Assembly: GCA_030549495.1 (NCBI GenBank)
Contig: JAUIRK010000953.1
Coordinates: 1,206,001-1,270,000, forward strand
Direction: 5' to 3'
DNA from: Nectonema munidae
Lineage: Eukaryota; Nematomorpha; Nectonematoida; Nectonematidae
DNA: 64,000 nt
Position numbers and translations under genes: made by a program. Below the pieces are notes generated by a model that saw only the letters and a program-made list of their open reading frames with translations, searched no databases and was not told the origin of the DNA. Shown in pieces: positions 1 to 14,202 of the stretch (position 1 is its first letter; every line of letters starts with the position of its first letter).

Positions 1-1780
<1,780 letters not shown>

Positions 1781-2764
1781 AATTGAGTTCTGTTTACATA
1801 AAACTATCATAAATTAGCTCAAAACTCATATGCTAGAGGTTGGTCATTAATGGGTTAAGTTGGGATTGGAAAGATTTTTTTTAATTTGGACGCTAAACAA
1901 GTTTTTACATACATAGTTCTTTTAATTTATCATTTTTATATTTATAAACTGTTATGAGAATAGCGCTCAAATTATTATTGGTTAACAATTTTGTTAAATA
2001 AAGTTGAGCTGGATATTTTGTATTTATTTTGCTTTACGTATCTAAATAAAACGTTAAAAGACTGAAAATATATGTGAAGTGAAGCTTAAGTGTTTAAAAG
2101 TTTAAAGAATCCTTGAAGAAAGTCTAAATTTGAATAAATGTTTAAAATAATTGATATCATAATTCTTTTTTTAACTTTCCTCATTCTTTTGCCATAGTGG
2201 CTGAAACTTTTTAAAACTACCTGTGCTTCAAGACTTATACTCAGGAACGAAATATTGAGACGCTGAATCAGAAAAGTACTCATAAAGGAATATGTTTACA
2301 TTAATTTGTTTTTTAAGTTTTAATGAAAGTTAAATCCAATAATTATTTTTTTTTACAAATTATGATAATTTGAACATTTTATATATAGTATAAATTTGAT
2401 GATCATCTAAGAAGAAATAATATAATTAAATGAATTTAAAATGATACGCTATGAAAATTTTTCATTGTAACATTCTATACAGTAGATTGATGAAGTAAAT
2501 AGAAAAATGTTACTTTCATGAACATTTTGGGGTCCTACTAGTCATCTTAATTTTATATCTAAAATTTTAAATATTAGTGAACTTTTTTTTCATAGAAAAA
2601 AATTAATGTTGGGCATAATGGATTTATCCTCAAGTAGAAAAAGAGGATGATTGCCATTAAGATGTAAATTTATTTGTAAAATAACTCCTAAATACAAATA
2701 CAATACAAATATACAATTATAGATTGATTATAAAGTTTGTAAAAATAATTATGCTTATTGTAAC
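1781..2764. other. AT-rich DNA, nothing recognised
   Basis: Composition returns to ordinary AT-rich DNA with both G and C. No coding-like frame, terminal inverted repeat or tRNA-like box was seen. Confidence 0.5.
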
Positions 2765-2885
2765 AATTTTTATTCATTTTTGCATACCTATATACCTGCA
2801 TTATTTTGTTTTAGGTGTTAAAAAAGTGTCATTAGAATTTTTAGGGGGAGGAGGGAGGTAAATATCAAGTTACGCTACTGCCACA
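2765..2885 (+). repeat. Dispersed repeat, copy 1 (partner at 12995-13145)
   Basis: Both copies contain the phrase 'cctatatacctg' followed by 'ttatt', then 'ggtgtt', a 'gtgt(c)att' and a G-rich stretch, and end with 'acgctactg'. The family is unknown; no terminal inverted repeats were found. Confidence 0.5.
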
Positions 2886-3410
2886 TGGTACCTTTACCTT
2901 TAAAATGGTATTACTTATGATAGTTATTTGTTTTATAATCCGTTTACACCAGTCTTGTTCAGCTTTTTTGACCCATGGCCCAAAAATAACCTGCAAATTT
3001 CTAGACCAAATTATATAGTGCTGACGAAATTTTTTTAAACAATAAAATCTAAAAATGTACATGAAACTTTGAATAAATATTTTCAATGACTTCCTTGTTC
3101 TTCAATATTTGGTGCATAATTCTGCACTCTACTGCTGATTTTGACAATTTAAATTTGTTCCCGAATTTGCATAATAGTTGGCAATTGACAGAAATTAGGT
3201 TGTGTTCGCGCAATCGTACATTACATATGCATTTTGTGAAATTTTTGACACAAACTTTCCTATTTATTTGTATTAATACATATCTAACACAAAAAAACAT
3301 CTAGACATACATACACACATACGAATACATAGATACATACATATTCACATTAGACACCCAAACAATGATGCCTCTACAAGACAAGTAGTTGTAAATGAAA
3401 TAATGATAGC
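2886..3410. other. Non-coding, with a short ACAT/ACAC-rich simple repeat
   Basis: No gene is seen. Around 3303-3350 the sequence is an imperfect ACATACAC-type simple repeat. Confidence 0.4.
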
Positions 3411-3516
3411 TGAGGCATGGGTTTTCTATCGTCTGCTTTCTTTCTCAATGAGTTTTTATATAAATTAAGCAGACGATTTTTGGGCACTGGTGTCCCATTG
3501 TGCCTGAAAGGGGTAA
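3411..3516 (-). mobile_element. piggyBac-like MITE, CAGACGAT family (decayed copy)
   Basis: Read on the - strand, this copy matches the element at 46842-46956: a CCTTTCAGGC-type end, then a 'gggaca' stretch, 'cagacgat' or 'agacgat' motifs and the other end with 'gcct'. The flanking TTAA sites are no longer recognisable. It is too short to code for anything. Confidence 0.55.
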
Positions 3517-3519
3517 AAA

Positions 3520-5423
3520 CAAATTATAAATCAGAGGATTTGATTGTATTATTTCTTTGCTTCCAAAAACATCTTCATTCTGAATTCCTCCTATTGATTT
3601 TGAATTTTCTTGGTAGCGACGAAGGTCCACGTAGCGCATTAGGAATGACTCGTATGCTGGTTGTAGGGGCGGCCTTAGGCCACTGCAACCTATGCGGCGG
3701 GAGTGGGCCCCGCGCTTCTCATTTTTCATTTTGATGATATATTGTATGATTTCGCTAAACGCAAGTTTCGCAAAGTAAAGTTACTTTGATCGTCATTTTG
3801 TGTTAATGAAAAAGTAATAAAACAAATCCCTTTTCTTTTCTTCAAAATCTTATTTTTCACTTTTAATCTTTTTTCCTACCCACACTGGGCCCCGCGCAAT
3901 CCATTTTACATAGGGCCCCGCGAACACTAGGGCTGGTTGTTGTGTAGAAAGAAAGATACATTTAAAATAGACACACGAATAACTTTGTTTTGTAAAATTA
4001 AATTTAATTAAGAAAAATAATGAAATGGACCACCACCACTTTGCATAACAGGGGTCTACACAGTGAAAGAATGAGTGTGCATCAATCACACGAAGGAATA
4101 ACGATCAAATTAGACAGGGGTGTTAAAGTAGTAGAGTAACAACATACTTTTCAAACATATTTTGATAGAAGAAAGATCGCGGACAGTAGGAACAAGTGTA
4201 GGGTTGTTTGCTGGCACATCCTCTATTTTGTCGCAATGCATGTGTATTTATGTGCAGAAATAATTCTTGAAAGGAATCAAAAGAATTCAAGCATTCAGGA
4301 CACTTTTTTTCGACATTACTATTAAAATATCCTAAATAAATGTTGAATCAAAAAGGAATATTGTAAATCATCAAATAAGAACTGTTCAGATCAGTGGTTC
4401 TAAACCTCAACATCTTGTTTTGCGGTAGAATTTCTGGGTTGCAGAAGAAATTAGGTTAGCAATATCGTATCAAAATGCCAGGATTTCGCAAAATTCTTGA
4501 TCTATCAGTAGGTAGGTTGTGAAGTAGTTTTATATCTATGACCTGCTCCTAAATTTTGTCTACACACCGTGTGTCTATGTCAGTGGCAGATTTAGACAGG
4601 GTGCAATCGCAAATCCCCTATTAGTTGAGTTTAATCAATGCAAAGTAATTTCCTGAAAGAAGAGTTGTTATTCCTTGCCTATGGGACTAAAGACAAAATT
4701 AATACGTACATACTGTAAGCATATGTGCAAAACGGTTAGAACTTGCCTATGCCTGATTTAAGTGAGCAATGTAATATTATTATTAAGATCTGATAAATTT
4801 TATGGCATATGTGCAGCATTTGGATTGCGTTTAAGTAAGTACAATATTTCCTTTTAAAAATACGCAATAATGGAGTATTAATAGACAGGAACTGCTGTAC
4901 CCGAGCAGGGTGTTAACTAGACCTTATACTAGTCGTCAAACAGACCCTTCCCAAATGAGGCTGAGAGTGCAATTTCCCAATTTACTTTTCAAAAGAGAAA
5001 AAAATGCCTTATTTCTGTAGCATTTGTGTCAATTAGGTGGAATAGTTTGTTGTTGCTTCAAAAATTAAGATATGTAAAATACTAAATTTTAAAATTAAAA
5101 AATCACAATTTTTTGCGCTTTATTTTCCAAACACAATTTGAGGGTCTCAATCCGAAATTTCTGGTTAACACGATAGCCCTTAGGAAAAATCGACAAACTA
5201 CTTAACTAACTTCTAATTAATTAAATAATTAGCTAACCAACCGAAAAAGCATTTTCAATTTTCAAAAATAACCACGAAGCCATTTTTTCTTCCTCGCTAA
5301 CCTATAAAAACAGGGACAATGCTTTTATCCCCTAATGAATGAGTAAACAATAAAAGTCATTCAATTGCTTGTTCTAGTGGAATTGCCCTTACTGGAAGAA
5401 AATGGGACGCATCGTCCTCAAAA
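3520..5423. other. Non-coding repeats: orphan hAT ends and a thrice-repeated GGGCCCCGCG
   Basis: A GC-rich patch near 3610-3720 and its surroundings carry GGGCCCCGCG three times (3705, 3887 and 3913). Two sequences typical of hAT termini occur without visible partners: CAGTGGTTCTAAACC at 4392 and CAGTGGCAGATTTAGA at 4581. No convincing coding frame was found. Confidence 0.4.
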
Positions 5424-5559
5424 GCCCCATCCAAACGACCAGAATAATCAGACGATATCTAATGTAAAGCAGAAGATTTGTATTAAAGAGCTTTGATAAA
5501 CGCAGACGATTTTATTTTTGTAAAGTCGACTATAGTCGACATGGGCGTTAACGGGTTAA
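5424..5559. mobile_element. piggyBac-like MITE, CAGACGAT family
   Basis: The interior ('agaataatcagacgatatct', then 'aaagcagaagatttgtatt', then a GTCGAC-bearing part) closely matches the element at 41886-42013. The right end reads GTTAACGGGTTAA, with TTAA at 5556-5559; the left end is decayed. Confidence 0.6.
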
Positions 5560-5698
5560 AGGATACGAGAACGCAAGTAAATATTCTATTTTGTCCAAAA
5601 TGTATAAATATCATTTACAAGTATTTTTTCTATCATAATCGACGCACTATTAAACCTGTGAACATAATTTATGTAGTTAAAATGGTCTAGGTTCGATT

Positions 5699-5778
5699 CA
5701 GAAGCGCATCCTCAAAATTATTGGGGGCGAAATTTTTTTGCAATTTTCAAAATTACTAGTCTGGAAATATCACGGGAG
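5699..5778 (+). repeat. Left part of an older CAGGGGCG-type repeat, split by a hAT insertion
   Basis: From 'cagaagcgcatcctc' onward it matches the uninterrupted copy at 24293-24440 (CAGGGGCGCACATTCTC..., 'aaattattggggg', 'ggtctggaaata', 'cacgggag'). The match breaks at 5778 and resumes at 8686. Confidence 0.75.
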
Positions 5779-8685
5779 CAGGCATCCCAGCGATTCCTAG
5801 TTTTTTTACTTTTTCTTGTTTTTTTGTTGTTCCTATTTTTTCCTAGGTTTTACAGAACAATCCTAGTTTATTATTTTCTGCTGAATTTTTTTTGAATTCT
5901 TATTTTTTTCTGCTTCCGTAAAAAATCTAAATTTTTAAATGGCAAAAATTTAACAGTTTCATTTAGAAATTTTAGTTAGATACTTTTTAGTTTATAATTG
6001 TATTGTTTATTTTGTTAATATATTTAGTTTCGTTTATTTTTTAATTAAAAATTTTTAAGCTACACAACTTATTGGTCATGCTGATAGTCGAAAAGACAAA
6101 GATAGACTTTCTGATGCTAAGCAAAATTGTTGTTGTCAACCTGTCAAGAAGTTAATACAAACAAGCAGGAAAGTCAAGATTTGGAACAAAAAATGTATCT
6201 TAATCCTGTGTCTCTCAGTGATCAAGTAACGAAGGCAGAAGCACTTTGGGCAATGCAGGTTGCTGCTGAGGGTTACTCTTTCAGATCATGCGAACGTATT
6301 GCTGGACTATTTAAAATAATGTTTCCAGGAGCCATTTCGAAAAAATTTACCATGAGCAAATCAAAGGTCTCATATCTGATATCAGATGACCTTGGACCAT
6401 ATTTTCGAAAAGAATTTACTGCTAAAATAAGGGAATCACAGTGTCCTTTTACAATCCAGTTTGATGAAACCGGCAATGCTCAATGCAAGAAACAGTGATT
6501 TGCTTTTTCGATTTTGGAATGACCATAAAGGTGGCGTAAGTACAATGTTTTTGAAAAGTCTTGTTTGGACATGCGAAAGCTGAAACTTTAAGTAATGCTC
6601 TTATAGATGCGTTAACAGAAAATAGTTTTGAAATACCACTAGCTCAGATGAAATCCTTAGGTAGCGATGGCCCAAATGTTAATAAATCCATATGAAGCGC
6701 TGTGCAAAGTCATCTGAAGGCAGCTGAGTTTCCAGGACTAATACATTTTGTTCCATGCACATTGCACAACTCTTTCAGGAAAGGTCTTCATGTTTACGGT
6801 GAAAATGCTGAACAGCTAGCCTTCGATGTTTTTCAGTGGTACAAAACTCAAATCACTAAAAGAGAGGACGGACTACAGCGGTATTCTGAAGGATCTCGCT
6901 CAAAATAAAGAATATTTCATTCGCCATGTACAGTGTCGGTGGTTGACACCTGTACCAGCATTAGAGCGTCTTCTCAAACATTGGAAACCTCTTCATAATT
7001 ACTTTCTAACAGAACTTCCTAAAAAGAGTTAGCATGATCGTACAATTGTACAACTGAAGCGAACACCAGATACCAAAGAATTTGCCAGCTTCTTACTAGC
7101 AAAGAATTTCTTGCACAAATTCATTTTCTGGTATGTGTTGGATCTTTGTTTGATTCATTTCTTGAAAAATTTCAGAAGGAAGAGCCTATGATTCTTTTAT
7201 TGTATGAAGAATCGTCGACATTGTTGAAAACTTTTCCCAACACGTTTGTTAAGAATGATATAGTTGTGAGTATGACAGCAAAACAACTTCAAGAGATTGA
7301 TGTTTTTGACAACAAAAATTTAGTTGAACTTGAAGAAATCCAAATGGGTGCAGGCTGCAGAATCTCAGATCTTGAGAGGTTTAGATGAAAACATGTTAAA
7401 GGAGAATTTATGTAATATAAGAAAATTCTACCAATCAGTCGGTTCCTATCTTCAAATAAAACTACCTTTGAATAACACAATTATCAAATGTGTTCAATGC
7501 CTTCACCTCGAAGTTAGAAATCAAGACAAGGTTCAATGTTTTTTGAGAGAACTCTGCTTAGCATTGCCATCTATAAAAGACTCTTTTGTCTCCAGAATTA
7601 CCGATGAATGGAAAATATATAGGTCAGAGCATATTGATAAAAGTTTGGTGTACAGCAAAGAGGGCCGATTAATCATAATAGATCACTACTGGAATGCTAT
7701 TTTTAACTTAAAGAATGGCAGTGGTGAGATTAAGTATGCTAATTTGAAAAAAGTTATCACGACTTGTCTATGCATTTCACATGGAAATGCGGATGTAGAA
7801 AGAAGCCTTTCTGTGGGCAAGAAGTTGCTCACTTCTGAGAGATCTCTTTTGTCTGATGAATCAGTTAATGGGCTAAGATTTACAAAAGATGCTGTTAGGA
7901 GCACAGATATCGTAATAACTAAAGATCTTCTGACTGCAGTAAGACAGGCACATCAAAAGTATGAAAAAAGGCAAGAAGCTGAAAGGCAAGAATAGGTGTT
8001 GGCAGATGAGAAAAAAAGGAATTAGCTATTCATGAACAAGAAAGAAAAGAATGGATTGAAAAACAGCAAGAAAATAAACGCAATCTTGATGAAAGAGAAA
8101 AATATGTTAAAAAGAGAGAGTTAGAACTCAAGACAGAGATGGAAAAGGGTAATCAAATTTTCAAAGAAGCCAATAGAAGATTAGCTGAAGCTTTAAAATC
8201 AAAAAATTTAAAAAGATGAATATTAGTCAGGGCCTCTTATGTGTTGCAAAAGAAAATCTTCAAAAAATTACAAATGCAATGAAGATAGAAATGATATTGG
8301 GATGAAAAGAATGCGATTAATAAATTCATTTTTAAAAAAGTGAAAGTGAATTTTAAGCTTATACTTTCTTCTTGTAATTTTTAATGTTTTATTCTGTTTA
8401 TGTTTAATAAAAATGTTTCTTTTTTGATTTTTATATTTTAGCATATGTGCTCATTAATCTTTACTCTCAGTTCACAATAGATATTTAAAATTAGTTCAGT
8501 GTGATTCTGAAATTGAGATGCAAAATAATGTTATATTTTACTCCCAACATTAATATAATTGTTCATTTAATACTACATGAAAATAAGATGTATTTGCCAT
8601 ATCATGATTCTTTTAGAATTTTTCTACTTTTTCCTAGTTTTTGTTTGAAAAATCCTCATTTTTCATTATACTTGGCTGAACACTC
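5779..8685 (+). mobile_element. hAT DNA transposon, decayed, about 2.9 kb
   Basis: This is a cut-and-paste transposon of the hAT superfamily. The left end is CAGGCATCCCAGC; the right end read inward is CAGAGTGTTCAGCC, the same terminus with mostly transition differences. The hexamer 'cgggag' stands on both sides, the remains of the expected 8-bp target duplication. It sits inside an older repeat whose empty site is preserved at 24293-24440, which fixes both boundaries. It carries one transposase gene in pieces. Confidence 0.8.
6127..8218 (+). pseudogene. hAT transposase, broken
   Basis: The hAT transposase would excise and insert the surrounding element. Open stretches lie at about 6127-6498, 6702-6908, 6826-7032, 7146-7388 and 7324-7995, in different frames. 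The most diagnostic part is the C-terminal dimerisation region in the last piece, with SHGNADVERSLSVGKK followed by a SLLSDESVNGLR stretch; this pattern is typical of hAT proteins. A middle piece with PFTIQFDETG looks like the start of the RNase-H-like catalytic core. The last piece ends in a Glu/Lys/Arg-rich tail that continues, interrupted, to about 8218 and looks like a coiled coil. At least four frame changes or stops make it non-functional. Confidence 0.8.
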
Positions 8686-8793
8686 TGCGGGAGACAAAAT
8701 ATTCAAACAATCTTTTAAAATAGAGTGTATAGAGCGCATACGTGAATTTATAAGACTACTTTATATTTTTTTTACAAAATTGATGAAATTTAA
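8686..8793 (+). repeat. Right part of the CAGGGGCG-type repeat split by the hAT
   Basis: From 'gcgggagacaaaatattcaa' through 'tagagcgcatac' it matches the continuation of the 24293 copy ('gggagaccaaatatttaag' through 'tcagcgcatacc'). Confidence 0.75.
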
Positions 8794-8923
8794 AAACTAA
8801 TTAATTTAACAATACAAATGGAGAATTTGAGAGAGAATGAAATTAAGACAAAATGAGCGAGATGTTTGGATGAAAATGATGGAAAAAGAGTTTGAGTGAC
8901 AGAAAAGCGAAAAGAGCTCCCTC

Positions 8924-9031
8924 GGATGTGCGCCCCTGGTTCGATCCCCCATCGTGATCATCGCTATTATCTGTCCACCCACGGAAGATTAATCTTTTTT
9001 GATCCGATACTGACAACAAAAACGTATTTAA
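8924..9031 (+). repeat. SINE family 2 (3' part) abutting a hAT terminus
   Basis: GGATGTGCGCCCCTG at 8924-8938 is the inward-facing CAGGGGCGCACATCC terminus. Directly after it comes a B-box-like GGTTCGATCCC, then 'atcgtgatcatcgctattat', 'tctgtccacc' and 'gatgcgata'-like phrases shared with SINEs at 13981 and 62068. The A-box half is missing. Confidence 0.55.
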
Positions 9032-12000
9032 AAAATAGTCTTCACCATTGGAGTTGTTTTGTTGTTGAGAATTGAAAGTGGGTTCAGAGGACTTGGATGT
9101 TGAATAAAAAGAAATCTCATCATTAGGATAAATGAAAGAGTGTAGTTGAAGGTGTAAAGAATAAAGGGACATTTCTTTGTATACGAAGCCGCATTTTATG
9201 CACTTATAATTGGAGTCTACTAAAATTAAAAAAATTAAAAATCTCATTCTAGTAAGGAAAATAATGGATAAAATAATCATCACCATATCCTACCTTTTAG
9301 TGGTAGAAGAACTTTTATACGCTGGTCATTAGAAGAACTATTTGCTATACCATGCCTTGAAAAAAGGGTATCACCTTAAAGAATTGAAAAAAGAGAAGGC
9401 TAGCTTTAAGACAAAAATAAGAATAAAGTGAGTGAACAAGGATTGTAGAGAAATATAATATAAAATAACATCTTGACATTGACTACGGATTTGTCTCTCA
9501 GACGTAACTGCAGAAAACCGCTTATATACACTAAACAGGAGACATAATGCACATAAAGGGTTTGAGAAACAAGAAAAACTTACGGCACCTAGATTACGTT
9601 TAGTCACGGGAGATAATTATGTCTAAGGATAATATCAATAATGGGTAATAGCCGCTAATCAAATAACAGTAAAAAAGAAAAGAAAATTTAAAGACATGCA
9701 TCTAATTATATAACAGAAAAGTAATGGTTAAATGTGTATAGGGGCGTAAAACAACATCATCAAGGTATTATGCAGTAGAAGTAGATAGAATGTTTTATAT
9801 AGAGCAATATTCTCAGAGATATAAATCGAATATTTGATATTTGAACACGAATATACAGAATCTTACTGAGGTATATAATATATATATATATACATTTATC
9901 TAGAGACATAAAATTTATATTGTAAATGATTTAAAATGTAAAAAATGTCAAGAAAGCTTTTTTTATATATCAATCTTGGAATCAGTAAATATAAAAAAGT
10001 TTTAAACACATAAATATGTTTATTACAATACACTTGATACATGATGGCTTTGAATAAAAATGCTTACTTTCTAGACAAACTTTAAGTTCACTATTTTTTT
10101 TAATCCTTTTGAAAGCGAAGAAATAAATATGATTATCCAAGATGCATGGCTCCATATTTGCGTACACCTTTTTAGAAGAGAAACGAATTAATGACATCCA
10201 ATTACATCCATTAGATCTTATGATTTGGAAGAACGCATCTGTATCCTCCTCAAGCAAAGTGGGAAATTTCTAAATTATAAAAAATAATTGATATAATTTA
10301 TTTTTAGCAATTAATTCACCTCCGTGTGATAAGAACAGCAGGGTCGAGGATTTGGCGGGAAAATACACGATTCCGAAGTACTACTTTGAAAAATTGGACT
10401 TTAAATAAAGACTCCGTCTCGGAGCCTAAATTTTTTTAAAATCTGTCACTTACCCCGTAACGCTGGTTAAGAACCATGGAGCAAGGATTCATAACAAACT
10501 ATTGCTTTCATACATTGAATTTCGTTTTATTAACTGTTAGACCGTCATAAAACGTTGATGGTCGACATCCCTAGCATATGTTGGCATTGCCGTTCTTTCC
10601 CACTGGGTGCGCCTTTGATTGACGGAAAGGAGCGTCCACAAAATAACATTCAAAAGTGCAAAATCAAGTATGGATAAACTGAACATTGAGGGCGTAGTAT
10701 CGTACTGGCTCTGACTAAAAAACGTTAAATCCTAAAACCATTAGTTAAGCAAATTCAGATTTCAATTTATTTAGAAATCTAAAGCTTTTTTCTTGTCAAT
10801 TTTTGGGCCAAATAAATAATAATGCAGATGATGGAGGAGTGAAAAACTTAATTGATGAAAAAATAAAATCTTATATTTCGCATCCTTTAGGCTTATTCAG
10901 CAAGACTGTATCAAAGACTTTCTATCATTTCTGAGAGAGGTTTCTGATTCAACTAGGTCGGAATTTAATCAAAATCTTTTATTTTTAAATTATCTCTTGA
11001 TGAGAGATAACATCAAAAGACATATATTTACTACATCACAGTACCCTAATAAATTCAAGTAGGGTTAAATCATATTTAACATACGGAGGCGCCCTTCTTT
11101 AGTCAAAACCGGAAGTAAAAGTTAGGTTTAAATATTTTAAATTTTTGAGTATATAGTCTCAGAGTCGGATTTTGGTATTTTATAAAAAAAAACGTAATAA
11201 GGGCGCATGGAAAATAAGAAAATATTTGTAGAAAACCTTGTTTTTCATTCTAAGATATTTTCGTGGGCCAGGAAAAGAATTTTCCAAATGTGAACCAGAA
11301 AATAATAAAGGTTGGGAAACCAAGCTAAATAATTGAATATTGTTTTTTGTAGGTTGAATATAAGGGAAAAGACACATTACCTGTTTTATTACTTTTCCAT
11401 CTTTACACAAAAGTAAGAAGCCTTTATAGGGTCCAAATTTTTCATTTATAGACACATTCTAAAAAATTTAGGATAGCATTATTTTAGATCTAAAGAGAAA
11501 AACTATCAAAGTGTGATAAAAAATCATATGGGAAGCTAACGTTAGTGTTTATCTTAAATAATTGAAAATAATTAAATTTCTTCACCATTTTAACTTCTAA
11601 TTATAAATACTTAAATACACATTTCATACAAAACTACTTCAAAAAAGTTATTAGCTGTGTTAATCAGAAAATAATGCATTAATTTAAGATGTTTTTTTAT
11701 TATCAGAAATAGATTTAAATAAAGCATAGAAATGAATACTGCGATTATTTGGAGGCCATACTTCAAAAACTACTGATTTTATCAAAATTACATTCTTCTA
11801 AACTCTAAAGAATACAAAAAATATTCAAAATATCTTAATTCCTTTATATATAGAAAATTTCATTGGGAAAGAAAGCAGACAATTACTCTTCAAAATTGTG
11901 GTTCTTGAAGGGATTTTAAATTCTCTATCTAGATAATGATGCAGTAAAAGAGACGAAGCGATGTCTTCACACAGATGAAAGAACTACATGGAAACGAGAA

Positions 12001-12990
12001 TCAACATTTCAGCTCGCCTAAAAGGTGCTTATGTATCGGGTTGAAGACAGGCGTGCAAGTTTTAGTAGCGTGAGGTGTAAAGTGTTTTAGTAACTAGCCA
12101 CTACTAGCTCACTAATTGGCGAACTGTTTGAATAACTGGCCAAGCCAGCAACCCAGCTAAACTTTAAACAAACTAAGTAGCCTTTAATTTGTGTGACTTC
12201 TTTGAACATTATTTGAAGGACAAATTTTGTGGCTTTATTGAGTTGTGGTACTCCTTTGAACACTTCTAAAATTATCTATAAAAGAAGAGTATCACACTTA
12301 GTAGAAAAAGGCGAAAGATACATATGCATACTTTAAACTCGAAAACCCAGCCCCTAAACTAGAAATACAAACTTAAATATATGTACCACACTTTTAAGTC
12401 CAAAGAAACATAAAGACATCTTATTTTATGAAGGGAATGCCTTCAAATAGAATGATTCTAAAAATAGAATATAAAATCAAACTTAACCAAAAATAACAAA
12501 ACTTGTACTAAATTCCAATAAAGTAACTTTAATTTATGTATCGTATTCAAACTTCTGTATACAAACAATTATCTTTGGTGCTGATGAAAACGTCCGAAAA
12601 ATTAAAGGGTCGTAATTGTAATGCATATAAGAGTGCTGAGATTAGGTTTAGAGTTAGCCTTAGAATTAGTGTCAGAGCTGTTTAATCTTAAGAGGATACA
12701 GAACTTATTCTATTTCTGCAATTTTGGTTTTCAGGTCTTAACCAAGACCCGCTATCTCTATGTCGAAAAGCAGCAAACTATTCTTTTTGAAAGTGTTTAT
12801 AATAAGTACGCAGGCCAACAGTTTAGTTACACTTATGAAATCGTTCGGGTCAATTCACAACTATTTTATTGACTCCTATGCGAAAAAATACACACAACGA
12901 AATTATATTCCGCGAGTCGGTCCGCCCCGGACACAGAATTGATTTGTATTGATATACCATCAATAAAAACTTAATCGAGTGACTTAAATA
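9032..12990. other. AT-rich DNA, no gene recognised
   Basis: Short open frames (for example 9371-9607 -, 9982-10257 -, 11180-11455 -, 12621-12872 +) show no recognisable domain and no coding-like composition. Small patches are richer in GC (10310-10460, 10540-10640, 12000-12170), but I cannot assign them. An AT microsatellite lies near 9866-9892. Confidence 0.4.
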
Positions 12991-12994
12991 GTAA

Positions 12995-13145
12995 TGTGAT
13001 AATTGTTTGGTACACTTGTTATTCCAATTTTTCCATACCTATATACCTGTATTATTAAGTTTTGGGTGTTTTCAAGTGTTATTTTGAGGGACTGCAAAAT
13101 AGCATACACACCCGGTGGCATTGAGGATAAGTACGCTACTGTATA
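12995..13145 (+). repeat. Dispersed repeat, copy 2 (partner at 2765-2885)
   Basis: It shares 'cctatatacctg', 'ttgggtgtt' and the terminal 'acgctactg' with copy 1, in the same order. Confidence 0.5.
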
Positions 13146-13364
13146 TAGGGTAACTATGTAAATAATTTACTTCTTATTCATAAAGTATACCCCCCCCCTC
13201 CTTCAAAGTGATTTTAAAAGGGAGAGGGCAGCCTTTCGCTCCCCCAGTAATTTTGAATTTTTTTAATTTTATATCTTTTTTATCATTATAACATTTGTTT
13301 AACTTATGAGTAGAATTTCCATATTACTTTACTTGTTTTACGGTTGACTTTCAGACAAATTCTT

Positions 13365-13419
13365 TTAAAATTAAAAAAAAATTTTCTTCCCCAATAATTT
13401 TAAGGATGTGTGCCCCTAA
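13365..13419 (-). repeat. End fragment of the CAGGGGCG-type repeat
   Basis: On the - strand it reads AGGGGCACACATCCTTAAAA then 'ttattgggg' and an A/T tract, matching the first 50 or so bases of the copy at 24293. Confidence 0.55.
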
Positions 13420-13980
13420 TATATACGTATATAGGTATTGGTATAATAGTAATTTATTTTATAATTCAGACACATTTTTAACAAATTTTCATATAAAAAA
13501 AATTGTGAAAATTTCAATTTACACAACGATGAAGAGTAAAAAAATCAAAAAAAATGGAAGGTAAAAATTTATAGAAAACAGTACTAACCTTGCTGGTGAA
13601 CACACCATGACTGTACGTGTTTTCGTCTTTACTTTGAAAAATACTCGATACTTTAATTTGAAATCCAGCAGGAAGAGAAGAAAAAATTTGAAAAAGAGAA
13701 GAATTATTATATGTTGAATCACAAGCATAAGAAGACTCTAATAAATGAAAGTGAAAAGTATTAAAATAGAAAACTGGATAAAAGACAATATTGAATTTGA
13801 AGAAATAATTAACTAATTAGTTATCATTTTGTGGTATAACAGACATAATCGATCTTCGATTATAGAAAAGAAAAAGTCAAAAATATAGTATCTTGCCTTC
13901 TAATTTTAAATAATAACTTTTATATCCTCAATTAATAAGGTGAAGAAATCTTAAACAATATTGGTATTAAACCAATAAAT
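13420..13980. other. AT-rich DNA, nothing recognised
   Basis: No coding frame or repeat end was seen; the 69-residue - strand frame at 13519-13728 is low-complexity hydrophobic sequence. Confidence 0.4.
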
Positions 13981-14112
13981 TAGATGGCCTAGAGTCGGAG
14001 TGTAGGGTTTCGATTTAGCACCCCGATCGTGACTATACTTTCCATCTCTCCAACTATAGAGAATTGGTTATTCTTCACTTGGATGCGATACCGACAACCA
14101 AAAAAATTGAGA
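13981..14112 (+). repeat. tRNA-derived SINE, family 2
   Basis: It starts with an A-box-like 'gatggcctagagtcgg' and continues with 'agtgtagggtttcgat', 'cgatcgtgactata', 'ccatct' and 'cttggatgcgata', in the same order as the copy at 62068-62200. The tRNA-like promoter layout indicates transcription by RNA polymerase III in the ancestor. Confidence 0.6.
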
Positions 14113-14202
14113 AGGAGAGTAGAAGGAACAAGAATGAATCAATAGAAGAGGGAATGCCACATCAGTCTGATGTTATGTAGGTGTATATGAAATACAGTAG
14201 AA

